A DNA stretch of 20,858 nucleotides from Chara braunii (taxonomy: Eukaryota; Streptophyta; Charophyceae; Charales; Characeae): positions 3,565,149-3,586,006 of the forward strand of contig BFEA01000043.1 of the NCBI GenBank assembly GCA_003427395.1, given 5' to 3'. This document shows, piece by piece, positions 1-9,960 of this stretch (its first letter is position 1; every line of letters starts with the position of its first letter). The notes under the pieces were generated by a model. It had not been told where the DNA came from and did no database searches. It was given only the letters and a program-made list of their open reading frames with translations. A program made the translations under genes and the position numbers.

Positions 1-87
<87 letters not shown>
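1..87. repeat. Compound (GT)15(GA)n microsatellite
   Basis: Thirty bases of alternating GT switch directly to alternating GA up to position 87. The window opens inside the repeat, so its true length is unknown. Such a tract is also a common place for a sequence contig to break. Confidence 0.97.
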
Positions 88-91
<4 letters not shown>

Positions 92-629
92 CCATGGATA
101 GGATAAGCAAACATCGGCCAATAGTTGGTCACATTTGTGAAAAAATGTCATACCTTTCAAGTCGCTGAACACGCCCACGATACAATGTCGCCCACAGTTA
201 TGCTGACACACGTCTTCCCTCATCAACGAGAGAGGAGCTTATTTACTCCATCGATGCCCCCCTTTTGTCATTCTCCTCCCTTTTGTCATTCTCCTCTTCG
301 TCTTCGCCTTCCTCTTCTTGTCGTCCTTGCGCGTCTCTGGCTTGCGGTCAACCGCCTGCATGCCCATGACCCCCTCCATTTTCTTTTTTTTCTCTGTTTT
401 AATCTTTTCTTCTTTTCTTTCCTGTTTTCTTCTACCTAGAAAGAGGTCAACCCGTTCTTTGTTGCGCTGTCTGTTGTCGCTCCTCCTCAACCGCCTCCAC
501 TCCAATGGCTGCCCCCCCATGTCCCGCTCACACTCAACGACACGCCATCATCAACCCAGAGACAACGGATGCAACGCGCCTGCCACAGTTCCACCAACCC
601 CTGCACACAACCGAATGCCAATGCCAACT
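88..629. other. Non-coding, pyrimidine-rich stretch
   Basis: I find no gene here. The sequence is rich in C and T, especially from 240 to 520, and holds a perfect 18-bp tandem pair at 260-295. Open frames on both strands cross it, but their composition simply mirrors the CT bias and they show no recognisable domain. Confidence 0.5.
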
Positions 630-806
630 CTCAGGGCCTCGCCGCACGACACACGAAACGAAAACGAAACGAGTGCATCTACCCACCAAAGGTGGCAAAA
701 TACACTCGTTACTATTTATAGCAAACCGATGAACCTGGCCATTTTCTACGGGAAGATTCATTCGTTTCGTTTTTTGTTTCGTGTGCCGTGCGGCAACGCC
801 CTCAGG
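630..806. mobile_element. Palindromic foldback / MITE-like element
   Basis: The left half (630 to about 716) reappears as an imperfect reverse complement in the right half (about 720 to 806). The best-matched stretch is the ACACGAAACG-type block at 651-672 against CGTTTCGT...TTTCGTGT at 763-784. The match runs outward to CTCAGGGC near 630 and GCCCTGAG (as reverse complement) near 806. The centre, around 711-722, is a near-palindromic CTATTTATAG. There is no reading frame of its own. The symmetry, small size and missing coding capacity fit a miniature inverted-repeat element, but no target-site duplication was established. Confidence 0.5.
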
Positions 807-835
807 CGTGTGCAATCGACGTCGACCGCGGTGCA

Positions 836-1101
836 GAAAAGAGAGGGAAGAGATCACCGCCGGGAAAAGCCAGCTGGAGTTCGCCAACGAGGCAAACCTG
901 CGCATCAACGAAGACCCGACCAGGGATCCAGAGCCCCCCAAGCCCAAAGATGGCGACCCAGCAACCGCGGCTCCAAGTGCATCGCGACGGAGAAGGAGCC
1001 AATCCCCCTCCCCCTCCACCTCAGCCCGTCCCCCAGTTCGTCCACGTACCGATGCGGGGGATCGGCCTTCGTCCCCGGTCATTATCCCGCTGTCCCCTTG
1101 A
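836..1101 (+). other. Possible exon, acidic then Arg/Ser/Pro-rich (unrecognised)
   Basis: After a CGGTGCAG that could be a 3' splice site, the frame stays open to a TGA at 1099-1101. It encodes a charged stretch containing ANEANLRINEDPTRDPEPPK, then an RRRRSQSPSPS-like disordered tail. The first part has an ordinary soluble-protein composition. The tail resembles an RS/proline-rich linker. No family is recognised. Exon borders are guesses, and the foldback element ends only 30 bp upstream. Confidence 0.28.
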
Positions 1102-1277
1102 TTACCTCACCCTCTGTCAGATCTCTACCCCCGTCACCTTCACTCGCAACCCCTTCCCTCCCAATACCTTCCGTCACTTTTTCTCCACCCGCCTCGTCGT
1201 CACCGTCCATCCCCATCCTTCCCTTCAATGCGCAAACCCCACATTCTGTTTGCACGTCCTTTTGTTCAGTGCCACAT

Positions 1278-1833
1278 AGGAGCAGAGCAACGCAGTAGAA
1301 GTCTACTACGTAATCACAGAAACCATCCCCGCATGTTGCCATCACGAGCTGTTTTGCGTTGCACTCTTCCGCACTTTCTCCACCCTCTACCCTGACTACC
1401 TCGCCTCCCTCCCTCACAGCGGCGACCGATTTCCCCGCTTTCATCGGATCATCCGCGACGAGGAGCTTCCAATCACAGAGGAAGGGATGAACTACTACTT
1501 ACCCCCACTTCCCCCCAACCCTCCCCGTCGACACCCCTCCATGTATAATGTCTACTTTCCCATTCCCATGCGGCGCTGATACCCGCCACGTGTCACGACG
1601 GCGGCCCATCCCACCCTCTTCTTGTTTATGACCGTTCTGAGCGTGGCGATCGATTGAAGAAATCGCCACGTATCCCCCGAGCAACACGAATCAGCAGTTT
1701 CGCGAAGATCACGCCATTGACGATGACGTCAACTCATGCTCTGATTCGACGGATTGCGCTGGACTTGGGGTGCAGAGCACACAGAGACCTGATGGACCAT
1801 GATGGTGCCACCTGGACGATCTTCGAAGTTTGA
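1278..1833 (+). pseudogene. Possible exon remnants of an unknown protein
   Basis: A pyrimidine-rich tract ending CACATAG (1271-1277) looks like a splice acceptor. From 1278 one frame is open to TGA at 1578-1580, with a protein-like composition (for example VEVYYVITETIP and FHRIIRDEELPI). A second frame, offset by one base, is open from about 1543 to TGA at 1831-1833 and ends in RDLMDHDGATWTIFEV. The overlap and frame change suggest either an intron or a frameshifted relic. There is a weak, unproven likeness to the protein remnants at 4071 and 8791. No family is recognised. Confidence 0.3.
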
Positions 1834-1991
1834 AGGGCAGGGGGTTACATATGACAGGACCGCAGAGGATGGGGATCCGAGACATCATGAGCCGGCATGC
1901 ATCACGAAGATCTTGCCACGAATGTTGTCGTCAAATCATGCCCCGACTTAGTTTTCTCTGGTGCAGTGCGCCGATCTAAGCCTCCTACTTT

Positions 1992-2104
1992 TTCCTGCTT
2001 CTTCGTCTCCTCCTACTTATTCCTGCTTCTTCGTCTCCTCCTACTTCTTCCTGCTTCTTCGTTTCCTCCTACTTCTTCCTGTTTCTTCGTCTCCTCCCAC
2101 TTCC
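1992..2104. repeat. 28-bp pyrimidine minisatellite, about 4 copies
   Basis: The unit begins TTCCTGCTTCTTCG and recurs at 1992, 2020, 2048 and 2076, with only a few substitutions. The period of 28 is not a multiple of three, so it is not a protein repeat. A partial unit precedes it at 1981. Confidence 0.9.
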
Positions 2105-2972
2105 TTGGTTCAAGGTTTTTCATGCCATCAGGAGATCGCATAATTTTGGAACCCCCTGTGTGTCACATATGTGACGAACCACTTTCCGACCCCGTGCTAT
2201 CTTTCGTACCCCTTGACTCAATTCTCCCTTTTTGTATCATACCGACCCAACAACACCCTCGTCGCTTTTCTTGATTTCAGGTGCCTTGTTTAGGCCCCCA
2301 TTTTTCGGAGGTTCCATTGATTCTTGGAATTCTGCTTTTTGTAATTCGGGAAATGCATGGGAAATTACGCGCGCCTTAGCGAGCGCACTGGGAATTGTGC
2401 TCGACAGTTAGGAATTCTGGAATAAGCGGAACCCGACGTGTCTTTTTCTTTGCATGAATGTTCTCGGTCACGACGGAGAAAACTCTAGGAATTTTGAGAG
2501 AATATGGATAGGCATAAGACTTTATTTTCCCGCGTCGACTTTCGCGCGCGGATATGGTGATTTCAATTTTTGAATTGGTTTAGGGCATAGGTAAGTTGTA
2601 ACTGTTTTGGTGCCTTTTTCTCTTGTTGTCGGCACCACGCATGCGAGCTTCCTCCTCCTTATTTCCCGCGTCATTCTTCCCCCGCGATCTCTTCTCTCTC
2701 TTCCTTCTCCCTCCTCCTCTTCTGCTACCGTAACTGTTTTTCCCTCTCTCTCTGCTTTTTGCGCGCCTGTTTTCCCTTCTTGATCATCTGAATCTTGGAC
2801 CCATCTCGCGCTGCTTTTCGCACCTCTTTCCTTCTCGCTCTTCAACCTTGGCTCACGAAGCCCGGTTGATCCTCCGATTGCCCCCGCTCACCAATCAGAC
2901 GCGTTGAACAAGAGGATCTTCCTGTTGCGTAACGAATCTGATTAGCTGAACATTGAGTTTCGAAGGATCAAC

Positions 2973-3146
2973 ATGGCTTCCCTTGAGCACCCCTCGCTGA
3001 ATCTTCTCCTCTTACACCTCGATTTCCCCTCTGTCTTCTCTCCCGTCTGTCTTCTTTTTCGCAACTACAAATTTCGCAAGCGCGTCCGCAAAGCTCTCTT
3101 ACGTTTTCCACTCGCCAGCCAGCTTTCGGGAAGCAGTGGCTAGGTG
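2973..3146 (+). CDS. Small ORF, possible first exon (unrecognised)
   Basis: The ATG at 2973 lies in a good plant-type initiation context (ATCAACATGGCT). It opens a 57-codon frame that starts MASLEHPSLNLLLL and later has a basic KFRKRVRKALLR patch. The frame closes at TAG (3144-3146), directly before GTGAGG, which makes AG|GTGAGG, a textbook 5' splice-donor shape. It could be the start of the gene whose remnant lies at 4071, but no transcript evidence exists here and a longer frame runs on the opposite strand. Function unknown. Confidence 0.25.
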
Positions 3147-4070
3147 AGGCGTTTGGTGCGAGTCGAAAAGTCATGTCGGGCTGACAGTACGCTGGCCGGT
3201 TGCGCGCTTGATCGCCACGACAGACTGTAGGATCTGTGCGAGCCGAGTCGAGTTGCGTCATCGGGGTGACGATCGCAGTGGTGGAAGTTAGCACGCGACG
3301 GCCGGGATCGTCGGTGCGGGTATGAGGATCGGTAATTGGAGTTGAGTGGATGACTGGCCCGGGACCATACTGGAATTTCACGTCGAATGCACCTTCATGA
3401 TTGCGGATCATTTTTTTTGTGTGAGTTGATGGTTGTGAAGCCGACTGTCCCTTGTCGGATTCCGCGTCTTCTGTCTCGACATTTCTCGTCATTCTCTCCC
3501 ATCTCTTTCTCTCTCTCTGTGATTTGAATGACAATGTGTTATGAGTCTGTCTCTCCTATGAAAAAAAGTGAATCCTCGTGATTTCCTGAAGAACTTCTTC
3601 CGGAACTCTTCCATTAGTTTCCTGGGTAATCCCTAGACGCAAAGGAACTCAATCCTCTTGTCTTGTGAACGGTGGAGGCGTGTGTACAATCCCCCGATTT
3701 ATTTCTGATTTGTGCACCATTGTCATTTTCGCACTTTCCACAGTGGATGTATGTATAGAAATGCTTGTATTTTTGCATTGATTAGACCCAGCGCTCGACG
3801 GGATTTTGTTCGAGAATGCAAGAGTGTTTAGATCTGTCGTTCTGAATCCTTTGCGCATGCCATTTGCCTTATATTGCACGACATCTGCAGATAGGTTTTT
3901 GTCGACCTGGTATGCTGAAACTGAGTCGCGGGTTGATCTCTCGAAACGTCAAACCGATTATTGCATGGTTGTACTCTGTCGAAGGGAAGGAAAATACTAG
4001 TTAGTTCTTTTTCGATTGTGCTTTTTGATGACGTCTCGGGGTTTTTGCAAACTCATTGTGATTGATTGAT
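3147..4070. other. No supported gene
   Basis: This is mixed-composition sequence, partly alignable with the region before the second gene copy (GATTAGACC at 3780). It could be intron or 5' flank of the decayed gene at 4071. A 188-codon open frame on the minus strand (2968-3534) has no recognisable content. Confidence 0.35.
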
Positions 4071-4956
4071 ATGTGGACTGACGGTCGTACCTCGATCGGG
4101 CGCCACCCTTCCGCATCTCCCTCGCCAACGCGCCCCTTCCCTTACAACGAGGAAAGGACACGTGTTTGCGAGTGGGACGTACGAGAAGTTGTCGCACGGA
4201 TCGGCGGACGATATTACTTCCCTCCCGAAAATCGTTGTTCTGGATTCGTGGATGCGGGCTTTGTCATTGTCGATACGCACTACCCACCTTACTCAGTACT
4301 ATTGCCGTTCAATGAGCTGATCGTCATTCCGTGGACGGTAGTGGCGCCCCATTGGCCTTGAACCCTATACACGGAGTGCCAGCGTTTCGATCGCTACGAA
4401 TCAAAGGGCTTCCACTACCGGATACGGAGTGAAGACGAGCACAAGGAAAGAACCACGCGGCTGAGATCCTCCACGTCGGATTCTGAACTGACCAACGAGA
4501 AACGTCGGGACTTGATACGGAAACGGGACACGCGGAGTGTACCGAAGCCCTTCCTCTCTAAACAAAGATCCATAGCGCGGTGGGAAGTTCGACAATACGT
4601 TTTGGATTGAAATTAGATTTTTCTCTTTTTCGTGTTGTGCCCGCGCGCACATTACGCGACGCGTGAAAGCAACCGACTTATTTCATCAGGCCAACACGGG
4701 GGATTTCAGTTATGTCTGTGTCCCCACACTCAATTTTCCAAAAACCCTTGGCACACCCCATCTTGCTGTTTTTCTGGGCCTTCTTTTCGCACCTTTAGCA
4801 CTCCGAACGGAAGACAGCACAGGGCGTGAGGTTGCGTGCCCCTATGTCAAGGAGACTCCCTCCCAACCTACCACACTCGTAATTCTTCCTGGCACACCCC
4901 CCACTTCCACAATCCTACCTCCATGTCTACCCCTCAGGATTGTCACCCTCCAGTGA
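4071..4956 (+). pseudogene. Unknown protein, decayed copy 1
   Basis: I do not recognise this family. From ATG 4071 one frame runs to TGA 4608-4610 with a single internal TGA at 4359-4361. The sequence around the internal stop is clearly protein-like: GFVIVDTHYPPY (from 4257), IVIPWTVVAPHWP before it, and RLRSSTSDSELTNEKRRD after it. A second block in the next frame (4663 to TGA 4954-4956) contains PKTLGTP and TGREV. A CAG after a T-rich stretch at 4687-4689 may be a splice acceptor joining the blocks. The same order of motifs occurs at 8791-9700, where codons differ mostly at synonymous or conservative sites. That argues that both descend from a real, selected gene. No signal peptide or membrane segment is evident in the first block. 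The second block has a hydrophobic run (HLAVFLGLLFAPLAL) that could be membrane-inserting. Confidence 0.5.
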
Positions 4957-4986
4957 TCTCCATGGGGGTTACTTGACCAGACAGCG

Positions 4987-5717
4987 GTGTGTAGGTACCA
5001 GGGCTAAGCAGAGTCCCATTTGTACCCTACTAAGCCCTGATCGAAGCATAGTCGGACGAGTGTTGTTGCACGGGTACTTCGGACGCTAGGTATAGTGTAA
5101 ATATCACTAAATATAATCTAGGCTACCAGCCGGGCCGCCTGGTCACCTTGTTTAGCCGGGCTGCCCGACCGTGTAAGGACCATAAAAAAAGTCCCAGCAA
5201 AAAAAAAAAAAGTCCGAAAATCCTGAAGAAAAAAATGTTATGCAGAAATAAGTTGAACAAGTTTTGCCTCAGGGTCACATCGAGTATGAGTGGGTCGTGT
5301 GTGGTGTGTGGAAGAATGTTGGCCTTAGACATTGCTTTTATTCGTTTGGAGGTGGGGGACAATGAAAAGGGAGGCGCAACTACTAGCAAAATGCTCGGTC
5401 TTTGCATTAGCCGGGCTCCCACCGTCGGCCCCACCCCATCCTTGACCACCATGGTTGGGGCGGGGGCAACATGCATCCCCTCTGATGGTTGGAGGGAAAC
5501 AACAAAGCTATGTTTGCAGGGGTCCCCTGTATAAGCCTTAGGAGTAGTGGTAGGTAGGTAGTGAAGGTAAATTGAAAGAACTTGAAAGATAATGGAAGAT
5601 TTGAGAGAAGAATATAGAGTAGTTAAAACTTAAAACTTAAAAAATATTTAGTATTTACCTGCCTAGCGGGGCAAGTGGTCCCGAGCCACTCCGGTAGCCT
5701 AAATAAAGCTTCCCCCC
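4987..5717. repeat. 740-bp tandem repeat, monomer 1
   Basis: It begins near GTAGGTACCAGGGCTAAGCA and ends with GCCTAAATAAAGCTTCCCCC. The next 750 bp repeat it in the same order at roughly 85-90% identity by eye. Inside are a CCGAAG...CTTCGG inverted pair, a TAGTG...CACTA hairpin (about 5094-5110), an A-rich tract, a conserved ~230-bp core (5268-5520) and an AGTGG...CCACT hairpin near the end. Both strands have open frames through the core, but neither is recognisable, and the element may be non-coding. Confidence 0.85.
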
Positions 5718-6476
5718 TGTGGTAGATACTTGGGCTAAGCAGAGTCCCATTTTTACCCTACTAAGCCCTGACCGAAGCATAGTCGGACCAGTGTTGTCGC
5801 ACGGGTACTTCGGACACTAATATAGTGTAAATATTACTAAATATAACCTAGGCTACCAACCGGTCCACTCGGGTCACCTTGTTTAGCTGGGCTGCCCAGC
5901 CGTGCAAGGACTATAAAAAAAGTCTCAGCAAAAAAAAAAAAAAAAAAAAAGTCCAAAAATTATGAAAAAAAGAATGTTATGCACAAATAAACTGAACAAC
6001 TTTTGCCTTAGGGTCACATCGAGTATGAGACTCAGCCGGTTGTGTGTGGTGTGTGAGAGAATGTTGGCCTTTAACACTACTGTCACTCGGTTGGAGGTGG
6101 GGGACGATGAAAAGGGAGGTGCAACTACTGGCAAAATGCTCGGTCTTTGCATTAGCCGGGCTCCCACCGTCGGCCCCACCCCATCCTTGACCACCATGGT
6201 TGGGGCGGCGGGCAACATGCATCCTGTCTGATGGTTGGAGGGAAACAACAAAGCTATGTTTGCAGGAGTCCCTTTTATAAGCCTTAGGAGTAGTGGTAGG
6301 TAGGTAGTGAAGGTGAATTGAAAGAACTTGAAAGTTGATAGAAAATTTGAGAGAATTGTATAGCGTAGTTAAAAAATAAAATAAAATAAATGATTATTTA
6401 GTATTTACCTGCCAAGTGGGGCAAGTGGTCCCGAGCCACTCCGGTAGCCTAAATAATGCTTCCCCCCGCTCCCCCG
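5718..6476. repeat. 740-bp tandem repeat, monomer 2
   Basis: This is a direct copy of 4987-5717. The block GGCTAAGCAGAGTCCCAT recurs 731 bp downstream and GCCTAAATAA recurs 750 bp downstream; the drift comes from A-tract and small indel differences. The TAGTG...CACTA hairpin has lost one pair here (TATTACTA). No coding family is recognised. Confidence 0.85.
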
Positions 6477-6484
6477 CCCCCAAA

Positions 6485-6554
6485 GACTAGGCTATATTCT
6501 TCTCTCAATCTCACCTTGCACTATCTACCTACCACACTACTACTAAGCCTTTAA
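6485..6554 (-). repeat. Inverted fragment of the 740-bp repeat end
   Basis: Read on the minus strand, this segment matches the late part of monomer 2 (about 6275-6371): TTAAAGGCTTAGTAGTAG..., then GGTAGGTAGATAGTGCAAGGTGA, then TTGAGAGAAGAATATAGCCTAG. About 28 bases are missing from its middle. With monomer 2 it forms a large imperfect stem with a loop of about 110 bp. Confidence 0.7.
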
Positions 6555-6780
6555 GAATGCTATTGCAATAAACTTTTTTTTTTTTTTTTTTTAACATTGA
6601 ACAATGTATTTATAAAAGTTGGGAACCAGTCCCGGCGTCCCTTACAAAATTAGGCGAGGCCCTTAGTGGGCAAGGCATCACCGTCCAAGCACATCGACGA
6701 CACTATGACGAACTACTTTCTGAAACGCGCGGTTTTCTGTGCGGCTATACTTCGGGGGTTGAATGGGGGGGTTTGACCAA
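6555..6780. other. T20 tract and non-coding spacer
   Basis: AATAAAC is followed by a run of about 20 T from 6572, then AACATTGAACAATGT, which contains the short palindrome CATTGAACAATG. Nothing else is recognised before the second segmental-duplication copy. Confidence 0.4.
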
Positions 6781-7049
6781 TTTGCACAAATGCCCCCGTC
6801 TTTTGGAACAGCTTAGTCCCATGGTGGTTGGTAGTGAGGCGCGCCTTAGGGAGCGCGGAAAATAACGGTTGTTGTAGCTTCTTTCTTGTTCTGCTAAAAG
6901 TGAGATGGGAACTTAGGTGCGATCATCGCGCGCGAGAAATCTTTTTGAATTTTGAAGTACGGGGAAACGAGGGAGTTATGACTTTAAATTGGGTTAGGAA
7001 TTGGGGCATCGTAATTTGTCGCAGACTTTTGCTGCTGTAACTGCGCGAT

Positions 7050-7653
7050 GCTCCGTACTCATGCGCACATTGTTGTGTCCTGTCCTGCGCTCTGTTCCCG
7101 CCGCGCCTAAATTCTAATCGCAATTGAAATATTTTCTTGCTCCTTTTTGGCAAGCGCGGATATAATTGTAATCCTCTTCCTCTTGAGTTCTCTCCACGCT
7201 AAAATCTGCGCTTCTTTTCTGTCTATCTCATTGGCCGAGAAGTTGCATGACTCGATCGATGTGTGGAGAGTGGCCGCGTCCCCCACGTTGCGGCCCAGTC
7301 ATGCACCTATAGGCACTCCCTTCCTCACTTTTCTCCCTGCTTCAACGTAATCTGGAATTATCTCGCCCATATACTGAATGCTATAAATCTTGCAAGCGCA
7401 ACTAATTCGCTCTCTTATCTACACTTGGAGTTAGCTCGCTCGAGAGGATCGGCTAACGAGCAGAGACTGAATGGTGAATAGGGAGTTGGGCGATCCGACG
7501 AGCTGGTGCTGGGTATGTGGGGTTGACGTGAGGCTACGACAGACTGTGGCACATGAGCGAGTCTGGCTTGCATGCACATACTTAGCGGGGTGGCAACTTC
7601 GGGTTGTTGGTAAGTGCGAGGCGACGGACTGCCCGCATCGGGGAGGCGTCGAG
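7050..7653. other. No supported gene
   Basis: This is non-coding in appearance. CGACAGACTGT at 7538 also occurs in duplication copy 1 at about 3219. Open frames of 60-70 codons are short and unremarkable. Confidence 0.35.
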
Positions 7654-7770
<117 letters not shown>

Positions 7771-7833
7771 CTTTTCACAAGAAGGGAGAGGTCAATGAAA
7801 ACGTGCAACCCACCAGTGTCATCACCCTGAACT

Positions 7834-7901
7834 TGAACGGCATCGGTCACTTGAACATGACCGGCCGTTCATTTGGTGTTTTTTTTTTGAACGACCGTTC
7901 A
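7834..7901. promoter_or_regulatory. Cluster of TGAACG(G/A)C motifs
   Basis: TGAACGGC (7834-7841), its inverse GCCGTTCA (7864-7871), TGAACGAC (7888-7895) and ACCGTTCA (7894-7901) lie within 68 bp, and a CGGTCA...TGACCG stem spans 7844-7863. It could be a binding-site cluster or a small foldback. There is no functional evidence. Confidence 0.25.
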
Positions 7902-7930
7902 CGGTGAAAGGGCAGATCATGAAAGAGTGA

Positions 7931-7949
7931 TGTTTTTTTTTTTTTTTTN

Positions 7950-8037
<88 letters not shown>
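7931..8037. repeat. T-run and (GA)n microsatellite with one N
   Basis: A run of T reaches an undetermined base at 7949, followed by pure GA repeats to 8037. The N at the junction suggests an assembly or base-calling join, so repeat length and adjacency are uncertain. Confidence 0.95.
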
Positions 8038-8038
<1 letters not shown>

Positions 8039-8790
8039 GATGAAGTGAGTTTTATCTCTTCGCATCCTCTGTGTAATTTTGATTCTGATTTTGACTATCT
8101 CCGTTTGCGGCAATTTCAAACTTTCTTTTTTTCCTCTTGTCGTATGAATTGTCTCTTTCTCCCTTATCTCTTTTCGCTTGGTACTGGATGTCTGACAATT
8201 GTTAAAATTGATCGATAGTGTGAGCGCCTTGATAAACATAGATGTCGTTGATTGCTGAGTTAGGAAACTCTGGTATATATGGTCGGGGCGTCCTGTTGAT
8301 GTATGGGAAATTACTTTTCTTCTTTTACCTTTGTGCCCCTACGTTTTTGTGTATCCATCATTGATTAGCTGTCTATTTTTGCACAAAGATCATAGATGTC
8401 GAATCCCGGATTAGACCAGGGGTAGAATAGATGCATGCATAGCAGATAGGAGTACGGCTGTTTGAAAAGAGATCCTGTGCACGCATCAATGTATGGATTG
8501 GGTCTTACTTTTTCTCTTTTCCTTCTGCTCAAAATACGGTGTATGTTGCATTGAATTTGCATTAAGTCTACGAGGATCGTCTTTTCAAACTAGACTGGGA
8601 GGTGATTAGCTGTATGCCTGACGAGTTGACACTAACTCTGTTGGAAACGGATCGTGTGCACTGTGCACGCACATATACGGACAACCATCGAAAATGAGGT
8701 CATCACGTATACGCGTGTCTGCATGATCCGCCCCCAACTTGATTGCCCCTTGAACACCAGGATGAATGAATTTAGTCTTTCTCGCGAGAT
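8038..8790. other. No supported gene; 5' flank of decayed gene copy 2
   Basis: AT-leaning non-coding sequence with GATTAGACC at 8409, as in duplication copy 1. No domain-like frame is seen before 8791. Confidence 0.35.
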
Positions 8791-9700
8791 ATGGAAATCG
8801 TCATTCCTGTCTGGGTCACTGACCGCGACCATCTGAAGGACCCCGAGTACCAAGAATACTGGGAGAACGAACAACTCTTCCGCTGATCAAACTTCAGGCT
8901 TCCAGCCTATCCCTGCCAAACAGAAAACGATTGGTTGCGTGCCTGAGACTTCCAGAGGGCTATCGAACGAAACCTCCGAATCCCGGATTACCCCAACACG
9001 TGTAACCACCAGTATGATGTGAAACCAGGATTCATCGCCATTGAAACTAACTTCCCTCCATTCTATCTCCTTCTCCCGTAACACAATCCGACGGTCGTCC
9101 CTTGGGACGCGATAGCTCCCTACTGGCCCAGAAGGCCGTGCTCCTAGTGCCCGCAGTACTACAGGTATCAGGATGCGGGATTCATTTGACAAACCCGTTC
9201 CGTAGCTGAGCGCAGAGAACACAGTCTCTGGCTAAGGCCGTCCACATCGGATTCCTAGGTCTGCGAAACCTGTCGGTGACAAGTGTTTACACAGAGATAC
9301 ACCCATTGGGTTCCCCCTGTACACAGAGTACGAACCCGCCCGGGCGACGAGGCCGGTGAAACTAGCCGCCTGGTTCTAAAAAGGGTAGAACAAAAAAAAT
9401 ATAGTCCTCCGCCGGAGCACTTTCACTTCGGTCCTTGAAACTTGACACTGGAGATCCCAGTTCCGACCTGGGACTCCACCCCCTCCTAAAATCCTTGGCA
9501 CACCCCTTTTTACGCACTTTCAGGCCCACTCTCACTCTGAAACAGGAAGTTGTGCTGGGCGTGAGGTTACTGGCCGTCACAACACCACTAGATTTCACCC
9601 CACAACCAACTCCACAACCAACTCCACAGCCAACTCCACAGCCCCAACAACTGAAAAGTTAATGAAAATTATAATCAAAACCAAATCCAAAAAACTTTAA
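8791..9700 (+). pseudogene. Unknown protein, decayed copy 2
   Basis: From ATG 8791 a single frame of 216 codons runs to TGA 9436-9438, interrupted by seven stops at 8884, 8944, 9079, 9145, 9187, 9256 and 9277 and by no frameshift. Between the stops the protein is convincing: PVWVTDRDHLKDPEYQEYW, GFIAIETNFPPFYLLLP, TVVPWDAIAPYWP and LRPSTSDS. The last three align in order with copy 1 at 4257-4484. A following block in the next frame (about 9440 to TAA 9698-9700) has KILGTP and GREV as in copy 1, then a Thr/Asn/Ser-rich tail made by a 12-bp repeat (9603-9646). The family is not recognised and the copy cannot make a full protein with the standard code. Copy 1 has one internal stop over the comparable block. 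Confidence 0.55.
9603..9646. repeat. 12-bp tandem repeat, about 4 copies
   Basis: Units of the CCAACTCCACAA type encode NSTT/NSTA repeats in the frame continuous with GREV, and PTPQ repeats in a neighbouring frame. It lies at the C-terminal end of the decayed gene. Confidence 0.85.
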
Positions 9701-9774
9701 TCACAACTGTCGCGACAACCCTAATTTAGTGTCACTCTCTGTTACATGCTGCGCCTGCAATAGGCTGCACGGAT

Positions 9775-9960
9775 CATTTTCAGGCCCGTGTCGTTTTCAG
9801 CCTGAAAGCCTGAAAACAAGGGCCTACAGGCCCCGTGTCGTTTCAGCCTGAAAGCCTGAAAACAAGGGCCTACAGGCCCTGTGTTGTTTCAACCTAAAAC
9901 AGGGTCCTCCAGGCCCTGAGTCTTTTCAGCCTGAAATGGAGGGCCATTTTCAGGCCCTCA
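9775..9960. repeat. 46-bp tandem repeat of GGCCTGAAA-type palindromes
   Basis: Units start at CAGGCCC: 9781-9826 and 9827-9872 are almost identical (46 bp), followed by shortened units at 9873-9910 and 9911-9951. Each holds nested palindromes (TTCAGCCTGAA, GGGCCTACAGGCCC). Looser GGCC...TTTTCA pieces continue to about 10060. Confidence 0.85.

Larger units (their letters stand above)
2290..4980 (+). repeat. Segmental duplication, copy 1
   Basis: Collinear anchors are shared with 6780-9700: GCCCCC plus a T-rich run (about 2297 and 6792); GCGCGCCTTAGNGAGCGC (2369 and 6839); an AATTGGKTTAGG region (about 2574 and 6988); GATTAGACC (3780 and 8409); and then the protein remnants. Only the 3' part matches closely. 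The middle is heavily diverged and the second copy carries extra microsatellites. The boundaries are approximate. Confidence 0.45.

Noticed and set aside
318-1298. 326-codon plus-strand open frame
   Set aside because: It crosses the pyrimidine-rich tract and the palindromic foldback, is Ser/Pro/Arg-biased throughout, and has no recognisable domain. Better exon candidates use other frames.
2968-3534. 188-codon minus-strand open frame
   Set aside because: No recognisable motif and no counterpart in the second duplication copy. It opposes the small Kozak-context ORF and may simply reflect low stop frequency.
5123-6251. Open frames on both strands inside the 740-bp repeats as genes
   Set aside because: Both strands stay open because the two monomers are so similar. 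Protein changes between copies are as frequent as DNA changes, and A-runs or T-runs form part of the frames.
7847-8239. 130-codon minus-strand frame
   Set aside because: Runs through a GA microsatellite and an undetermined base.
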